The notes beneath the pieces are model-generated. The model saw only the letters and a list, made by a program, of their open reading frames with translations, made no database searches and was not told where the DNA came from. Made by a program: the position numbers and the translations under genes. Shown in pieces: positions 35,398 to 44,699 of a stretch of DNA of 64,000 nt. Source of the stretch: Fredinandcohnia aciditolerans (GTDB lineage Bacteria; Bacillota; Bacilli; Bacillales; Bacillaceae_L); the NCBI GenBank assembly GCA_003640645.1, contig QGHH01000013.1:29876-93875 (forward strand), written 5' to 3'. Position 1 is the first letter of the stretch; every line of letters starts with the position of its first letter.

Positions 35398-35434
35398 AAA
35401 GCATACGCAATTCTATTTTGCGTATGCTTTTAAT
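35398..35434. terminator. Bidirectional terminator between convergent genes
   Basis: AAAGCATACGCAA pairs with TTGCGTATGCTTT over 13 bp, with T-rich tails on both strands. It serves the racemase operon on the minus strand and backs up the pectinase terminator. Confidence 0.9.
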
Positions 35435-35501
35435 TCTTATTTGCTTAAAAAATGATACACAAGTGGATAATATTTACACTTATTGTCTCTCTTGGACTAT
35501 C

Positions 35502-36617
35502 TTATTCGTAATTATGAAATGTTTCACTATAGAGCATGAAATCCTCTATTTTTTCCATGTTAGGTTCAAAGCCAATTCCAAGCCCTGTAGGAACCTCGAT
35601 ATATCCATCTTTCATCGTAACTTCCGGAGTAATAATATCCTCTTTCCAGTAATGGGAAGAAGGGGCTGTATCACCTGGTAACGTAAAGTTTGCTAGACTT
35701 GTAATTGCGATATTATGTGATCTGCCAATCCCGGCCTCGAGCATTCCACCACACCACATCGGGATGTTGTTCTCTTCACAAAGCTTATGAATTTTTAAGG
35801 ACTCTGTTATTCCGCCTACACGTCCAATTTTAAGATTGATGATTTTCCCACTTCCAATCTCAATTGCTTTTCGAACATCTTCGACTGTGTGAATGCACTC
35901 ATCCAGACAGATCGGAGTATTTAATTCTTTTTGCAGTCTGGCATGGTCAATGAAATCGTCATAGCTTAAGGGCTGCTCGACCATCATTAAATTGAAATCG
36001 TCCAATTGTTTGAGGTAAGGAATATCATGTATGGTATAAGCACAATTCGCATCCGCCATAAGCGGAATCTCCGGAAATTCCTTACGAATCGCTTTTAAAA
36101 TATTCATATCCCAACCCGGCTTAACCTTCACCTTAATACGCTTGTATCCTTTTGTTACAAAGCCTTCGATTTTTTGAAGAAGCTCCTGTTCAGACTTTTG
36201 AATCCCGACACTTACTCCAACTTCTATCTTATCCTTAATGCCGCCGATCGCTTTTGTCAATGAAATGCCATTTTCCTTAGCATATAAATCCCAGATGGCA
36301 CCATCAAGGGCCGCCTTTGCATTATAGTTTCCACGCAGATCCTTGAAAGCTTTTGACACATCATCTGGGTGTCTAAGCTCTGTTTTCATGAGCTTCGGGA
36401 TTAAAATATCCTTAAGCATATGCCAATTTGTTTTAACTGTTTCTTCGTGGTAAATGGGAATTGCGTCGGAGACTGTTTCTGCCCAACCAGACAAACCACT
36501 TTTTGACTTGACCTCAACTAAAATAAAGTCTTTATCCGTAATAGTTCCCACACTCGTTTTAAAAGGGTGGAGCAATCTCATTCTCATATATCGTAAAATA
36601 ATACTCTTAATTTCCAA
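35502..36617 (-). CDS. N-succinylamino acid racemase/OSBS-like enolase superfamily enzyme
   Basis: This enzyme of the o-succinylbenzoate synthase/N-succinylamino acid racemase branch has about 371 residues. The catalytic acid-base lysines are in KVKVKPGW (KxK) and KIGRVGGI, and the metal ligands are in MADANCAY, MVEQPLS and CLDECIH. It racemises N-succinyl amino acids or forms o-succinylbenzoate for menaquinone. The neighbouring GNAT gene and the absence of men genes favour the racemase role, as described for Geobacillus NSAR operons. TTTTGAGGAG fits the TTG at 36617; the upstream TTG at 36632 is part of that ribosome site. Distance to the GNAT gene is 21 bp. Confidence 0.9.
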   Translation of the reverse strand: MEIKSIILRYMRMRLLHPFKTSVGTITDKDFILVEVKSKSGLSGWAETVSDAIPIYHEETVKTNWHMLKDILIPKLMKTELRHPDDVSKAFKDLRGNYNAKAALDGAIWDLYAKENGISLTKAIGGIKDKIEVGVSVGIQKSEQELLQKIEGFVTKGYKRIKVKVKPGWDMNILKAIRKEFPEIPLMADANCAYTIHDIPYLKQLDDFNLMMVEQPLSYDDFIDHARLQKELNTPICLDECIHTVEDVRKAIEIGSGKIINLKIGRVGGITESLKIHKLCEENNIPMWCGGMLEAGIGRSHNIAITSLANFTLPGDTAPSSHYWKEDIITPEVTMKDGYIEVPTGLGIGFEPNMEKIEDFMLYSETFHNYE

Positions 36618-36638
36618 GCCTATTCTCCTCAAAAAAGA

Positions 36639-37445
36639 TTATTTTTCCAAAAGGTACATATACAGATTTTTCTGCTTAGGATCCTTTACTAAATCTGTCA
36701 CAACCCAACCGTGTTTTAAATAATGTGTAAACACCTGTTTTGTTTTTTCTCTCCACAATAGGGCGGCATTGAAGTTCTTTCTTTTAATTTCTTGAAAATT
36801 GCCGGGTACCGGTACTAACAAAGGCTCACTGTTTTCCTCTAAGTTTATATCTCCTGGAACTATGGTTCCATCTTCAAACTCTACATTTATTAAGAGTGGT
36901 AACTTGCTTATTTCGTAGTTTTCACTTTCACGTTCTCCTTTTTTTACTGACCATTCAACAACGAAACGATCAGTGGAAAGGCCGTCATTCATGCCATCCG
37001 TCATTTCCCCATATGCATTTTCGATATAAGCAGTACATTTCGCACCTAATTTATGTAGGTTCAAATTACCATTCACTGTTTCAAGAGGATCATAGGTCCA
37101 CGAAATTAAATCATACCCCATCTTCGCGGCTAACTTTCGTTGTTCATGCTTTAACTTTTCACCGATACCTAACTTGCGAAAATCAGGGTGAATTCCTAAA
37201 CTATGAGAAACAAGGTAGGGCTTAATCCCATCAAAACCTGGGAAACTATATTGAAAACCAATCAGTTGTTCCTCGTCGAAAGCACCTAAAATAAACCCAC
37301 CATTCTTAATCGTTGCCGCAGTATGACTAATAGGAACCGTATCCTCCGGACTCCAAACGGTCGATTCTAATTCATGAACCTGATGTAATTCTTCGATAGA
37401 TTTTATATTTTTAATAATTATGGAAGATAAAATATCTTGTTGCAT
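36639..37445 (-). CDS. GNAT family acyltransferase (candidate N-succinyltransferase)
   Basis: This 268-residue protein has a GNAT acyl-CoA-binding core in its first 160 residues, with SLGIHPDFRKLGIGEKLKHEQ forming motif A, and a C-terminal part with its own beta-rich segment. In Geobacillus, a GNAT enzyme encoded next to N-succinylamino acid racemase succinylates D-amino acids so that the racemase and a desuccinylase can convert them to L forms. The same pairing here supports that role. The desuccinylase is not in this window. CAGGAGG lies 7 nt before the ATG. Confidence 0.88.
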   Translation of the reverse strand: MQQDILSSIIIKNIKSIEELHQVHELESTVWSPEDTVPISHTAATIKNGGFILGAFDEEQLIGFQYSFPGFDGIKPYLVSHSLGIHPDFRKLGIGEKLKHEQRKLAAKMGYDLISWTYDPLETVNGNLNLHKLGAKCTAYIENAYGEMTDGMNDGLSTDRFVVEWSVKKGERESENYEISKLPLLINVEFEDGTIVPGDINLEENSEPLLVPVPGNFQEIKRKNFNAALLWREKTKQVFTHYLKHGWVVTDLVKDPKQKNLYMYLLEK

Positions 37446-37552
37446 CGCTTGCCTCCTGATGTTGGGACTTGAATAAAGAAATCAATACTAATTATTATAA
37501 GTATTTTTGAGTGTATTATCGAATTTTTAAGAGCAATAGACTGTAAAATAGA

Positions 37553-37588
37553 AAAAGAGCTTGCCCCCAGTTGGAAGCAAGCGCTCTT
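37553..37588 (-). terminator. Terminator of the TRAP transporter operon
   Basis: On the minus strand, AAGAGC(GC)TTGC pairs with GCAAGCTCTT with a 2-nt bulge, followed by TTTCTATTTT. It lies just after the dctM stop. Confidence 0.8.
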
Positions 37589-37590
37589 CA

Positions 37591-38859
37591 TTATTTATCC
37601 AAGAAGAATAAACTAATTTCTGGTACGAAACTAATTATGATGATGTCGATAATTAGAATTAGTAAGAACGGGATAATCGCGCGTACGACTTTTTCTAATC
37701 GTAGGTTAGCGATATTAGACGCTACGAATAGGTTAATACCAACTGGTGGAGTAATGAACCCAATCGCAAGGTTTACAACCAAGATTACACCGAAGTGAAT
37801 AGGGTCAATTCCAACTGCTGTTGTTACTGGTAACAAAATCGGAGCCATGATGATAATCGCAGCAGAAGTTTCTAGGAATGTACCTACAATTAACAGGATT
37901 ATATTAATAATTATTAGGACAATTATCGGATTTTCCGAAATGGCGAGCAATGAATTTGTGATTGACAGTGGGATTTGTTCCCTTGTTAAAATAAATCCAA
38001 AGATCGATGCACACGAAATGATAAACATAATAACCGCCGATGTAACAGCTGATTGAATAAAAACTTCAGGAAGGTCCTTCCACTTAATTTCTCGGTAGAT
38101 AAATAGACCAACAATTAATCCATAAACAACAGCAACAACAGAAGCTTCCGTTGGAGTAAAGATTCCACCATAGATTCCTCCAAGTATGATAACAGGCATC
38201 AAAATTGCAAGAATGGCTCTATTAAAGGCGGTGAAAACATCCTTAATTGAACTCTTTTCTTCTTTCCCATAACCACGTTTTCTAGAAATAAAGTACGCAA
38301 CGACAATTAGGGAAATACCGACAAAAATACCAGGCAAAATTCCAGCGATGAATAAATCACTGATTGAAGCACCAGCGATAACGCCAAATAAGATCATTGG
38401 GACGCTTGGAGGAATCATAACTCCAATTGTTCCACCTGCAGCTTGAATGGCAGTAGAGAAGCTTTTATCATACCCTTTTTGAACCATTGCTGGAATCATA
38501 ATGGCACCAACAGCTGCTGTTGTAGCAGCACCAGAGCCTGAAATAGCGGCAAAGAACATACATGTTACAACGGAAACCATTGCTAAGCCACCATGCATTC
38601 TACCAACAATTGTCATTGCAAAATCAACGAGTCTTTTAGAAATCCCCCCAACCTCCATTAACTTACCTGCAAGGATAAAGAAAGGGACTGCCATCAATGT
38701 AAATGAGTCTGTTGATGTAAACATTTTTTGAACAACAACCATTAATGGAACATTATCCTGAATCATAAGTACAATCATAGAAGCAAGTCCCAGAGCAACT
38801 GCAATTGGTACATTAATGAAGAATAGGACGATTAATATCCCAAATAATAACCAAGCCAT
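37591..38859 (-). CDS. dctM: TRAP transporter large permease
   Basis: This 422-residue membrane protein has about 12 helices and is the channel subunit of a sodium-driven TRAP transporter. Family blocks include MAVPFFILAGKLMEVGGIS, GSGAATTAAVGAIMIPAM and the duplicated repeat with FGVILVVNLAIGFITPPVG. Its start overlaps the last base of the small-subunit stop. Genes run binding protein, small permease, large permease on the minus strand. Substrates of this family are carboxylates such as C4-dicarboxylates, sialic or uronic acids; with a pectinase nearby, galacturonate-type acids are possible but unproven. Confidence 0.94.
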   Translation of the reverse strand: MAWLLFGILIVLFFINVPIAVALGLASMIVLMIQDNVPLMVVVQKMFTSTDSFTLMAVPFFILAGKLMEVGGISKRLVDFAMTIVGRMHGGLAMVSVVTCMFFAAISGSGAATTAAVGAIMIPAMVQKGYDKSFSTAIQAAGGTIGVMIPPSVPMILFGVIAGASISDLFIAGILPGIFVGISLIVVAYFISRKRGYGKEEKSSIKDVFTAFNRAILAILMPVIILGGIYGGIFTPTEASVVAVVYGLIVGLFIYREIKWKDLPEVFIQSAVTSAVIMFIISCASIFGFILTREQIPLSITNSLLAISENPIIVLIIINIILLIVGTFLETSAAIIIMAPILLPVTTAVGIDPIHFGVILVVNLAIGFITPPVGINLFVASNIANLRLEKVVRAIIPFLLILIIDIIIISFVPEISLFFLDK

Positions 38860-39335
38860 TAGTTCTTCGCCTCCTTATTCCATTCACTAATTACGATATA
38901 AAGTAGGTTGATAATAAATAGAACACTTGATATCGGAATTACTGTATAGATATAACCCATAGGTATTTGAAGAACCGGGGACTTCTGAATCATGCTTCGG
39001 CTAATAAAGTCGAAGCTGTGGACGATAACTTGCCAAAAGAAAAAAATAACAAGAATTGCAATTACTACATTTAGGACTTTTTTTAGGGTTGGTCCGAAAG
39101 CGTCGTAGAGAATTTCGACCCCAGGATGCGCTTTTACACTCATTCCATAACCTGCTCCCAGGAATGTGGTCCACACGAGTAAGTAACGTCCTAATTCCTC
39201 TGTCCAAGCTAATGGCTGTTCAAAGACGAAACGGAAGAGAACTTGTAAAAAGACAACGACCACCAATAAAAAAAATAGAATGATCAATATCCATTTAAAA
39301 AATCCATTTATGAAATCTACTGTTTTTTTAATCAC
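38859..39335 (-). CDS. dctQ: TRAP transporter small permease
   Basis: This 158-residue protein has four transmembrane helices and the DctQ signature QPLAWTEELGRYLLVWTTFLG. It forms the small membrane subunit with DctM. The gene lies between an upstream hairpin and dctM, whose start overlaps its stop. An ATG at 39335 follows a modest AAGGGGAAA site. Confidence 0.93.
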   Translation of the reverse strand: MIKKTVDFINGFFKWILIILFFLLVVVVFLQVLFRFVFEQPLAWTEELGRYLLVWTTFLGAGYGMSVKAHPGVEILYDAFGPTLKKVLNVVIAILVIFFFWQVIVHSFDFISRSMIQKSPVLQIPMGYIYTVIPISSVLFIINLLYIVISEWNKEAKN

Positions 39336-39430
39336 CTGTATTTCCCCTTATTATCTAATCAATTGAGCCTTGACGGATTCGAGTTGCTCGAAAACTTCCT
39401 TTGAAAATCGCATGTCTCCGCGGGAGGCTT

Positions 39431-39475
39431 TTAACTATATTCTGTCGGCGTTCAAATCCACCTGAATAAAGTTAA
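39431..39475. repeat. Short inverted-repeat element, copy A
   Basis: TTAACTATATTCTG (39431-39444) faces CTGAATAAAGTTAA (39462-39475), preceded by CCGCGGGAGGCTT. A second copy with the same left flank and the same terminal repeats is at 44875-44986. It may be a miniature transposable element remnant. Confidence 0.6.
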
Positions 39476-39511
39476 AAACTTGGATTGTGCTAGGCACTCA
39501 CCAAGTTTTTT
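39474..39511 (-). terminator. Stem-loop between dctP and dctQ
   Basis: AAAAACTTGG pairs with CCAAGTTTTT, with an inner GTGC-TAG-GCAC stem. It is symmetrical and could act on both strands. Within the TRAP operon it would let the binding protein be made in excess of the permeases. Confidence 0.7.
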
Positions 39512-39518
39512 TATTAGA

Positions 39519-40556
39519 TTAATTTCCGTTTAAGATAGCTTCAATGTTTTCTTTACCAAAGTCTTTTTCGTACTTTTCATATACAGACTGAATTGCATCA
39601 CGGAATGGTTGTACATCAACATCTTCGATTACTTCCATACCCGCATCTTTTACAACTTGTAAAGAATCAGTATCAGCCTTTGTGCTAAGTTCACGAACTT
39701 TATCACCAGCTATCTTTGCTTCTTCCTTAAGAATATCTTGGTATTCAGCTGGAAGTGTATCAAAAACTGATTTACTGAACATAACAACTGCAGGTGAGTA
39801 AATATGACCCGTTAATGTCATATATTTTTGGTTAGAATCATAAAGCTTGTACGTATCTGCAATGATTAATGGGTTTTCTTGCGCATCAACAACTCCTTGT
39901 TGAAGAGCAGTTAATGCTTCGTTCCATGCCATTGGTGTTGGTTGAGCGCCAAGAGCATTGAAAGCATCTAAGTGAATTTGGTTTTCTTGTGTACGGATTT
40001 TTAATCCTTTTAAGTCTTCAGGCTTTGTAATTGGATGTTTGCCGTTTGTGATATGACGAAAACCATTTTCAGCCCAAGCAAGACCCACAAGTCCAACATC
40101 CTCCATACCAGCTAATAGATCTTGACCAACTTGTCCATCAAGTACGCTGTATGCATGTTCTCTTGATTCAAATAAGAATGGTAGATCAACGATTCCGATT
40201 TGTGGATAGAAGTTTGCAATTGGGGCTGTTGATGAAATTGACATATCAGCAGTTCCAAGTGTAAGTGCTTCTGTTAGTTCTCTCTCTGCACCTAATTGGT
40301 TAAGTGGGAAAATTTCAATTGTAACTTTTCCATCAGTACGTTCTTTCACATTTTCAGCTAAATCAAGTAATGCAAGATGATAAGGATGTTCTTCTGTTTG
40401 AGAATGTCCTGCTTTAAATGTGTAGGTTTTTCCTTCGTCTTTTGCGCCATCAGATGTTGATTCGCCTTTGCTACTGGATTCATTACTTCCGCATGCTGCT
40501 AAAACTAATGCAAACACGAGGAAGATTGCCATCCAGGAAAGTTTTCTTCCTTTCAT
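39519..40556 (-). CDS. dctP: TRAP transporter substrate-binding lipoprotein
   Basis: This 345-residue extracellular receptor is anchored as a lipoprotein at Cys22 (LVLAAC). The DctP fold is clear, with LKGLKIRTQENQIHLDAFNALGAQPTPMAWNE; the Arg in KIRTQ is the residue that pairs with substrate carboxylate in the family, and ALQQGVVDAQENP follows. AGGGGGC lies about 7 nt before the ATG. It has its own promoter with an extended -10 and a possible cre site upstream. Confidence 0.94.
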   Translation of the reverse strand: MKGRKLSWMAIFLVFALVLAACGSNESSSKGESTSDGAKDEGKTYTFKAGHSQTEEHPYHLALLDLAENVKERTDGKVTIEIFPLNQLGAERELTEALTLGTADMSISSTAPIANFYPQIGIVDLPFLFESREHAYSVLDGQVGQDLLAGMEDVGLVGLAWAENGFRHITNGKHPITKPEDLKGLKIRTQENQIHLDAFNALGAQPTPMAWNEALTALQQGVVDAQENPLIIADTYKLYDSNQKYMTLTGHIYSPAVVMFSKSVFDTLPAEYQDILKEEAKIAGDKVRELSTKADTDSLQVVKDAGMEVIEDVDVQPFRDAIQSVYEKYEKDFGKENIEAILNGN

Positions 40557-40599
40557 GATAAAGCCCCCTATTTTCAGAAAAATTTATAAGATATTGAAC

Positions 40600-40630
40600 A
40601 TTATAACATCATTTTTTCATTTTTCTACAA
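40600..40630 (-). promoter_or_regulatory. Candidate dctP promoter
   Basis: On the minus strand TGTTATAAT gives an extended -10 (TGnTATAAT), with TTGTAG 19 bp upstream as a weak -35. It lies 44 bp before the dctP start. Confidence 0.6.
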
Positions 40631-40659
40631 TATTTCGTGTTTTTTGATAATTTTTTTAA

Positions 40660-40673
40660 TGAAAGCGTTAAAG
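40660..40673. promoter_or_regulatory. Candidate cre (CcpA) site upstream of dctP
   Basis: TGAAAGCGTTAAAG matches 12 of 14 cre positions. It lies about 30 bp upstream of the -35 box, a position seen at both activated and repressed CcpA targets. Confidence 0.4.
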
Positions 40674-40984
40674 GACAACAGATTTTCTGCATTTTCATTA
40701 CAAAATCTGCATTCAATAATTTCTATATTTTCACTAATAGCTAATGCTTTTACAACTTTTACAATGTGTAATTATGTGTAAATGTCTACCCGTAGATTAA
40801 GCTAAATAGTGTAAATGAGAGTTCACAAAATTATAGGACTAAATTACTGAATATAACGAAATTTTAATTTAGGATATTATATTTATATATCTTTTTTAGT
40901 TAATTGATCGATAAAAGGAGTATGGCACTGTGAGTTCCGCAGTTGATAAGCCACAATAAATCTTAAGGAAGTTTCAGTTATAGA

Positions 40985-42400
40985 CGAATTTTGATTTTGC
41001 CTTTCATAGTGGTGATGAAGAGGAAACGATTAAATATTTTAGTGATATTGCCCTTCATGGTGGCGATGAAGAGGAAACGGGTCAAATATTTTGGTGATTT
41101 TGCCCTTCATAGTGGAGATGAAGAGGAAACCGGTCAAATAATTTAATGGTTTTGCCCTTCATAGTGGAGATGAAGAGGAAAACGATTAAATATTTTAATG
41201 GTTTTGCCCTTCATAGTGGAGATGAAGAGGAAACCGGTCAAATATTTTGGTGGTTTTGCCCTTCATGGTGGCGATGAAGAGGAAAACGATCAAATATTTT
41301 AATGGTTTTGCCCTTCATAGTGGAGATGAAGAGGAAACCAGTCAAATGTTTTGGTAATTTTGCCCTTCATAGTGGCGATGAAGAGGAAACCGGCCAAATA
41401 TTTTAGTGATTTTGCCCTTCATGGTGGAGATGAAGAGGAAACCGGCCAAATATTTTAGTGATATTGCCCTTCATGGTGGAGATGAAGAGGCAAACGGTAA
41501 AATATTTTAGTCATTTTGCCCTTCATAGTGGAGGTGAAGAGGAAAACGATCAAATAATTTATTGGTTTTGCCCTTCATAGTGGTGATGAAGAGGAAAATG
41601 ATCAAATATCTTAGTGATATTGCCCTTCATGGTGTAGATGAAGAGGAGAACGATTAAATATTTTAATGGTTTTGCCCTTCATAGTGGCAATGAAGAGGAA
41701 ACCGGTCAAATATTTTGGTGATTTTGCCCTTCATGGTGGGGATGAAGAGGAAAACGATCAAATATTTTAATGGTTTTGCCCTTCATAGTGGCGATGAAGA
41801 GGAAACTGGTCAAATATTTTAGTGATTTTACCCTTCATAGTGGTGATGAAGAGGAAACCAGTCAAATGTTTTGGTAATTTTGCCCTTCATAGTGGCGATG
41901 AAGAGGAAAATGATCAAATATCTTAGTGATATTGCCCTTCATGGTGTAGATGAAGAGGAGAACGATTAAATATTTTAATGGTTTTGCCCTTCATAGTGGC
42001 AATGAAGAGGAAACCGGTCAAATATTTTGGTATTTTGCCCTTCATGGTGGAGATGAAGAGGAATGGAAGCTAAAGTCCTTCATCGGGTCAATGAAGCCCG
42101 AGTGAGGAGGAGGAAGCAAGGTAAAGTCCTTCATCCGGTCAATGAAGACCCGAGTGAGGAGGAGGAAGCAAGTTAAAGTCCTTCATCCGGTCAATGAAGT
42201 CCCGAGCAAGGAGGAGGAAGCAGCTAAGGTCTTTCATCGGGTCAATGAAGCCCGAGTGAGGAGGAGGAAGCAAGCTAAAGTCCTTCATCGCTCTATGAGA
42301 GCCCGAGCGAAACAGAGGAAGCAAGCTAAAGTCCTTCATCCGGTCAATGAAGTCCCGAGCGCAACGGAGAAAACATGCTAAAGTCTTTCATACACGTCAA
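40985..42400. repeat. Palindrome array 2 (about 27 units of 51-52 bp)
   Basis: About 20 units run from 40999 to 42060 with the core GCCCTTCATAGTGG, then AGATGAAGAGGAAA, and an AT-rich spacer based on CAAATATTTTAGTGAT; cores at 41051, 41103 and 41155 show a strict 52-bp period. From 42076 the spacer changes to a GAGGAGGAGGAAGCAAG type for about seven more units at 51-52 bp. Copies differ by single bases and short tract changes. Confidence 0.93.
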
Positions 42401-42444
42401 TAAAAACCTCAGCGAATCGACCCAAACATTAGTTAGCAAACACC

Positions 42445-42478
42445 AAAAAAAGGGAATCGTTATCAAACGATTCCCTTT
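42445..42478 (-). terminator. Terminator of the PQQ dehydrogenase gene
   Basis: AAAGGGAATCGT pairs with ACGATTCCCTTT over 12 bp; on the minus strand the stem runs into TTTTTTT. Confidence 0.92.
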
Positions 42479-42482
42479 CCTG

Positions 42483-44699
42483 TTATTTACCAAGACTTTG
42501 TAAATATTCAACTAATGCATCAATTTGATTATCATCCAAGCTGTCCTTAAATGGAGGCATTCCTGCGCTACCATTTTTAATTTGATTAATTAAAGCTTCC
42601 CTATCTTGGAGCATTTCGCTCTTCTGTAGGTTTGGTCCGTTGTGACCACCTTCACCGTTGTCACCGTGACATGCCAAGCAGTTGTTTTTGTAAATGTCTG
42701 CGCCTTCATGTGCAGTTGATCTATCACTTTCTTCTGCATCTTGCTTCTTATCGGTAGCGGCAGGATCATTTGCTGTTGGTGATACGTTGATTTTATCTTC
42801 AGGTATATCTTCTAGCGATGCATACGCACCTTCAAGTGAGAAGGTATAGATTTTATCTCCATGTGTTGTTCCTGCAAGTGAGTTACCTGCAGCAAAAATT
42901 GTAATATATTGCTTACCATCAATTTCATATGTGATAGGAGGTGCGTTTGCTCCTGCATCCATTTTAAACTCCCATAATTCGTTCCCGTTAGTTGCGTCGA
43001 ATGCGATGATTCGGCCATCGTTATGACCTGTAAACAAGAGATCTCCTTTTGTTGTCAATAGACCGCTGTAGGCAATTTGATCCCAATGTTTTTGCCATAC
43101 AATTTTGTTTGTTTTAATATCCATGGCTGTTACCACACCACGGCCAGGGGCTCCATTAACAGGCTGCCATATACTACCAAGCCAAACTTCGCCTTCTTTA
43201 TAATTATTCGCCTCATCGTCTTCACGATGTGAGAATGAAAAATACGTATCATTTGCTAATAAATAGAACAGCTCAGTATTTGGGTTGTAAGCTGAAGGTG
43301 GCCAGTTTGCTCCACCTTGTGGTGACGGTTTTAATGTAACAAACTCATCCCAGAACGGTGTGAAGATTGTACCGATTTTTCCTTTCCAACCCTCAGGAAA
43401 ATCTTTTTTAACATCTTCTTCTGTGACTTCTTGTGGAATAAAATTATCTCCAACCGGGAACGGCTGAGTTGCCGCTGTTTTTTGTCTTTCATCCTGTGGT
43501 ACTGGTTTTTCTTCAATGCCGATCAGTGGTTCACCGTTAGTTCGGTCTAGTATGTAGAGCCAGCCAGTTTTTCCAGCTTGTGCAATACCTTTTCTCATTT
43601 TACCTTTCATTTCTACATCAAATAAAACTACAGGGTTTGGCGCATCCATATCCCAAATATCATGGTGTACTTCTTGGAAATGCCATTTGTATTCACCCGA
43701 TTTCGCATCTAATGCGAGAACGGAATCGGCAAATAAATTGTCACCCTCACGAGTGCTTCCATCAAGGTCAGCAGATGGATTACCAGTTGAGAGATAGAGA
43801 AGTCCTAACTCTGGGTCAATTGCTGGGGTTTGCCATACAGCTGCTCCGCCTCTTTTCCATGCATCAGTGTCTTGCGGCCATGTATCATGCCCAACTTCAT
43901 CTGGTCCAGGAACCGTATGAGTTTTCCAAACTTCTTTACCCTTATCAGCATCAAATGCAGCAACAAAACCGCGGATTCCATATTCACCTCCAGCAACCCC
44001 TGTGTAGACCAATCCATCAAAATAAAGTGGGGCACTAGTGATGTTATATCCTTTTTCCCAATCCTCAACTTTCGTTTCCCAAACAAGTTCGCCTGTTTTT
44101 TGATCCAATGCAACAAGTCTTGCATCTAATAGTCCGACAAAGACTTTTCCATCTCCTAATCCGACACCACGACTTGTCCATCCACAGCAGACCGTATCTA
44201 AGTTCGCTGCTAATTCAGGGCGATATTCCCAAATTAATTCACCAGTTCTAGCATCAATTGCTTGAACATCATCAGCACCGGTAATGGTGAACATAACCCC
44301 GTCATAGACAATTGGAGTTGCTTCGCCTGAATATTTAAATTCATAACCTGAGCCGAGACTTGTAACCCATTCAGCTTTTAAGCCTTTTACATTTGATTTG
44401 TTGATTTTGTCTAGCGGAGAGTACCTACCATTGAAAATATTTCCACCATGTGTAATCCAATCTCCTGTTGGTGCAGCCGTCAAATCCTCTGCTGAAAATT
44501 TCGGGGCAACTTTTCCAGGATAATCCTTGTGTTGTACTGAAAAATGCTTATTCTTGTCTACTTTCTGCTTTTCTTTTTCTTGGTTTTCGACTCCTTGTTC
44601 AGCTTGTTCTTCTTTGCCGATATTATTTGAAATCATTACACCAGCTCCGATGGCAATTACAACAAGCAGGACAATAATAACCCATCCAAACCTTTTCAT
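42483..44699 (-). CDS. Membrane-anchored PQQ-dependent dehydrogenase with haem c domain
   Basis: This 738-residue quinohaemoprotein faces outward behind an N-terminal helix (5-24). Residues about 60-630 form an eight-bladed PQQ propeller; vicinal Cys171-Cys172 (DTVCCGWTSRG) is the hallmark disulfide over PQQ, and tryptophan-docking repeats such as KSGEYKW recur. Catalytic Asp350 sits in DIWDMDAPNP. Residues about 660-738 are a cytochrome c with C674-x-x-C677-H678 and likely ligand Met714. It would oxidise an alcohol, aldose or polyol and pass electrons through haem c to the membrane chain. AAAGGAG fits the ATG at 44699. No PQQ synthesis genes are in the window. Such enzymes are rare in Bacillaceae. 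Confidence 0.92.
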   Translation of the reverse strand: MKRFGWVIIVLLVVIAIGAGVMISNNIGKEEQAEQGVENQEKEKQKVDKNKHFSVQHKDYPGKVAPKFSAEDLTAAPTGDWITHGGNIFNGRYSPLDKINKSNVKGLKAEWVTSLGSGYEFKYSGEATPIVYDGVMFTITGADDVQAIDARTGELIWEYRPELAANLDTVCCGWTSRGVGLGDGKVFVGLLDARLVALDQKTGELVWETKVEDWEKGYNITSAPLYFDGLVYTGVAGGEYGIRGFVAAFDADKGKEVWKTHTVPGPDEVGHDTWPQDTDAWKRGGAAVWQTPAIDPELGLLYLSTGNPSADLDGSTREGDNLFADSVLALDAKSGEYKWHFQEVHHDIWDMDAPNPVVLFDVEMKGKMRKGIAQAGKTGWLYILDRTNGEPLIGIEEKPVPQDERQKTAATQPFPVGDNFIPQEVTEEDVKKDFPEGWKGKIGTIFTPFWDEFVTLKPSPQGGANWPPSAYNPNTELFYLLANDTYFSFSHREDDEANNYKEGEVWLGSIWQPVNGAPGRGVVTAMDIKTNKIVWQKHWDQIAYSGLLTTKGDLLFTGHNDGRIIAFDATNGNELWEFKMDAGANAPPITYEIDGKQYITIFAAGNSLAGTTHGDKIYTFSLEGAYASLEDIPEDKINVSPTANDPAATDKKQDAEESDRSTAHEGADIYKNNCLACHGDNGEGGHNGPNLQKSEMLQDREALINQIKNGSAGMPPFKDSLDDNQIDALVEYLQSLGK

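Noticed and set aside
42139-42381. Open frames inside array 2 encoding MKDFSLL-type repeat proteins
   Set aside because: They arise from translation of the repeat, exist on both strands, and have no ribosome sites.
43580-44129. Antisense frames of 99-152 codons within the PQQ dehydrogenase gene
   Set aside because: They are shadows of a strongly conserved coding sequence and have no start signals.
42483-44699. Firm call of a lanthanide-dependent alcohol dehydrogenase
   Set aside because: The Asp-x-Asp motif is suggestive, but membrane glucose dehydrogenases show the same WDMD without lanthanides, so it is kept only as a finding to test.
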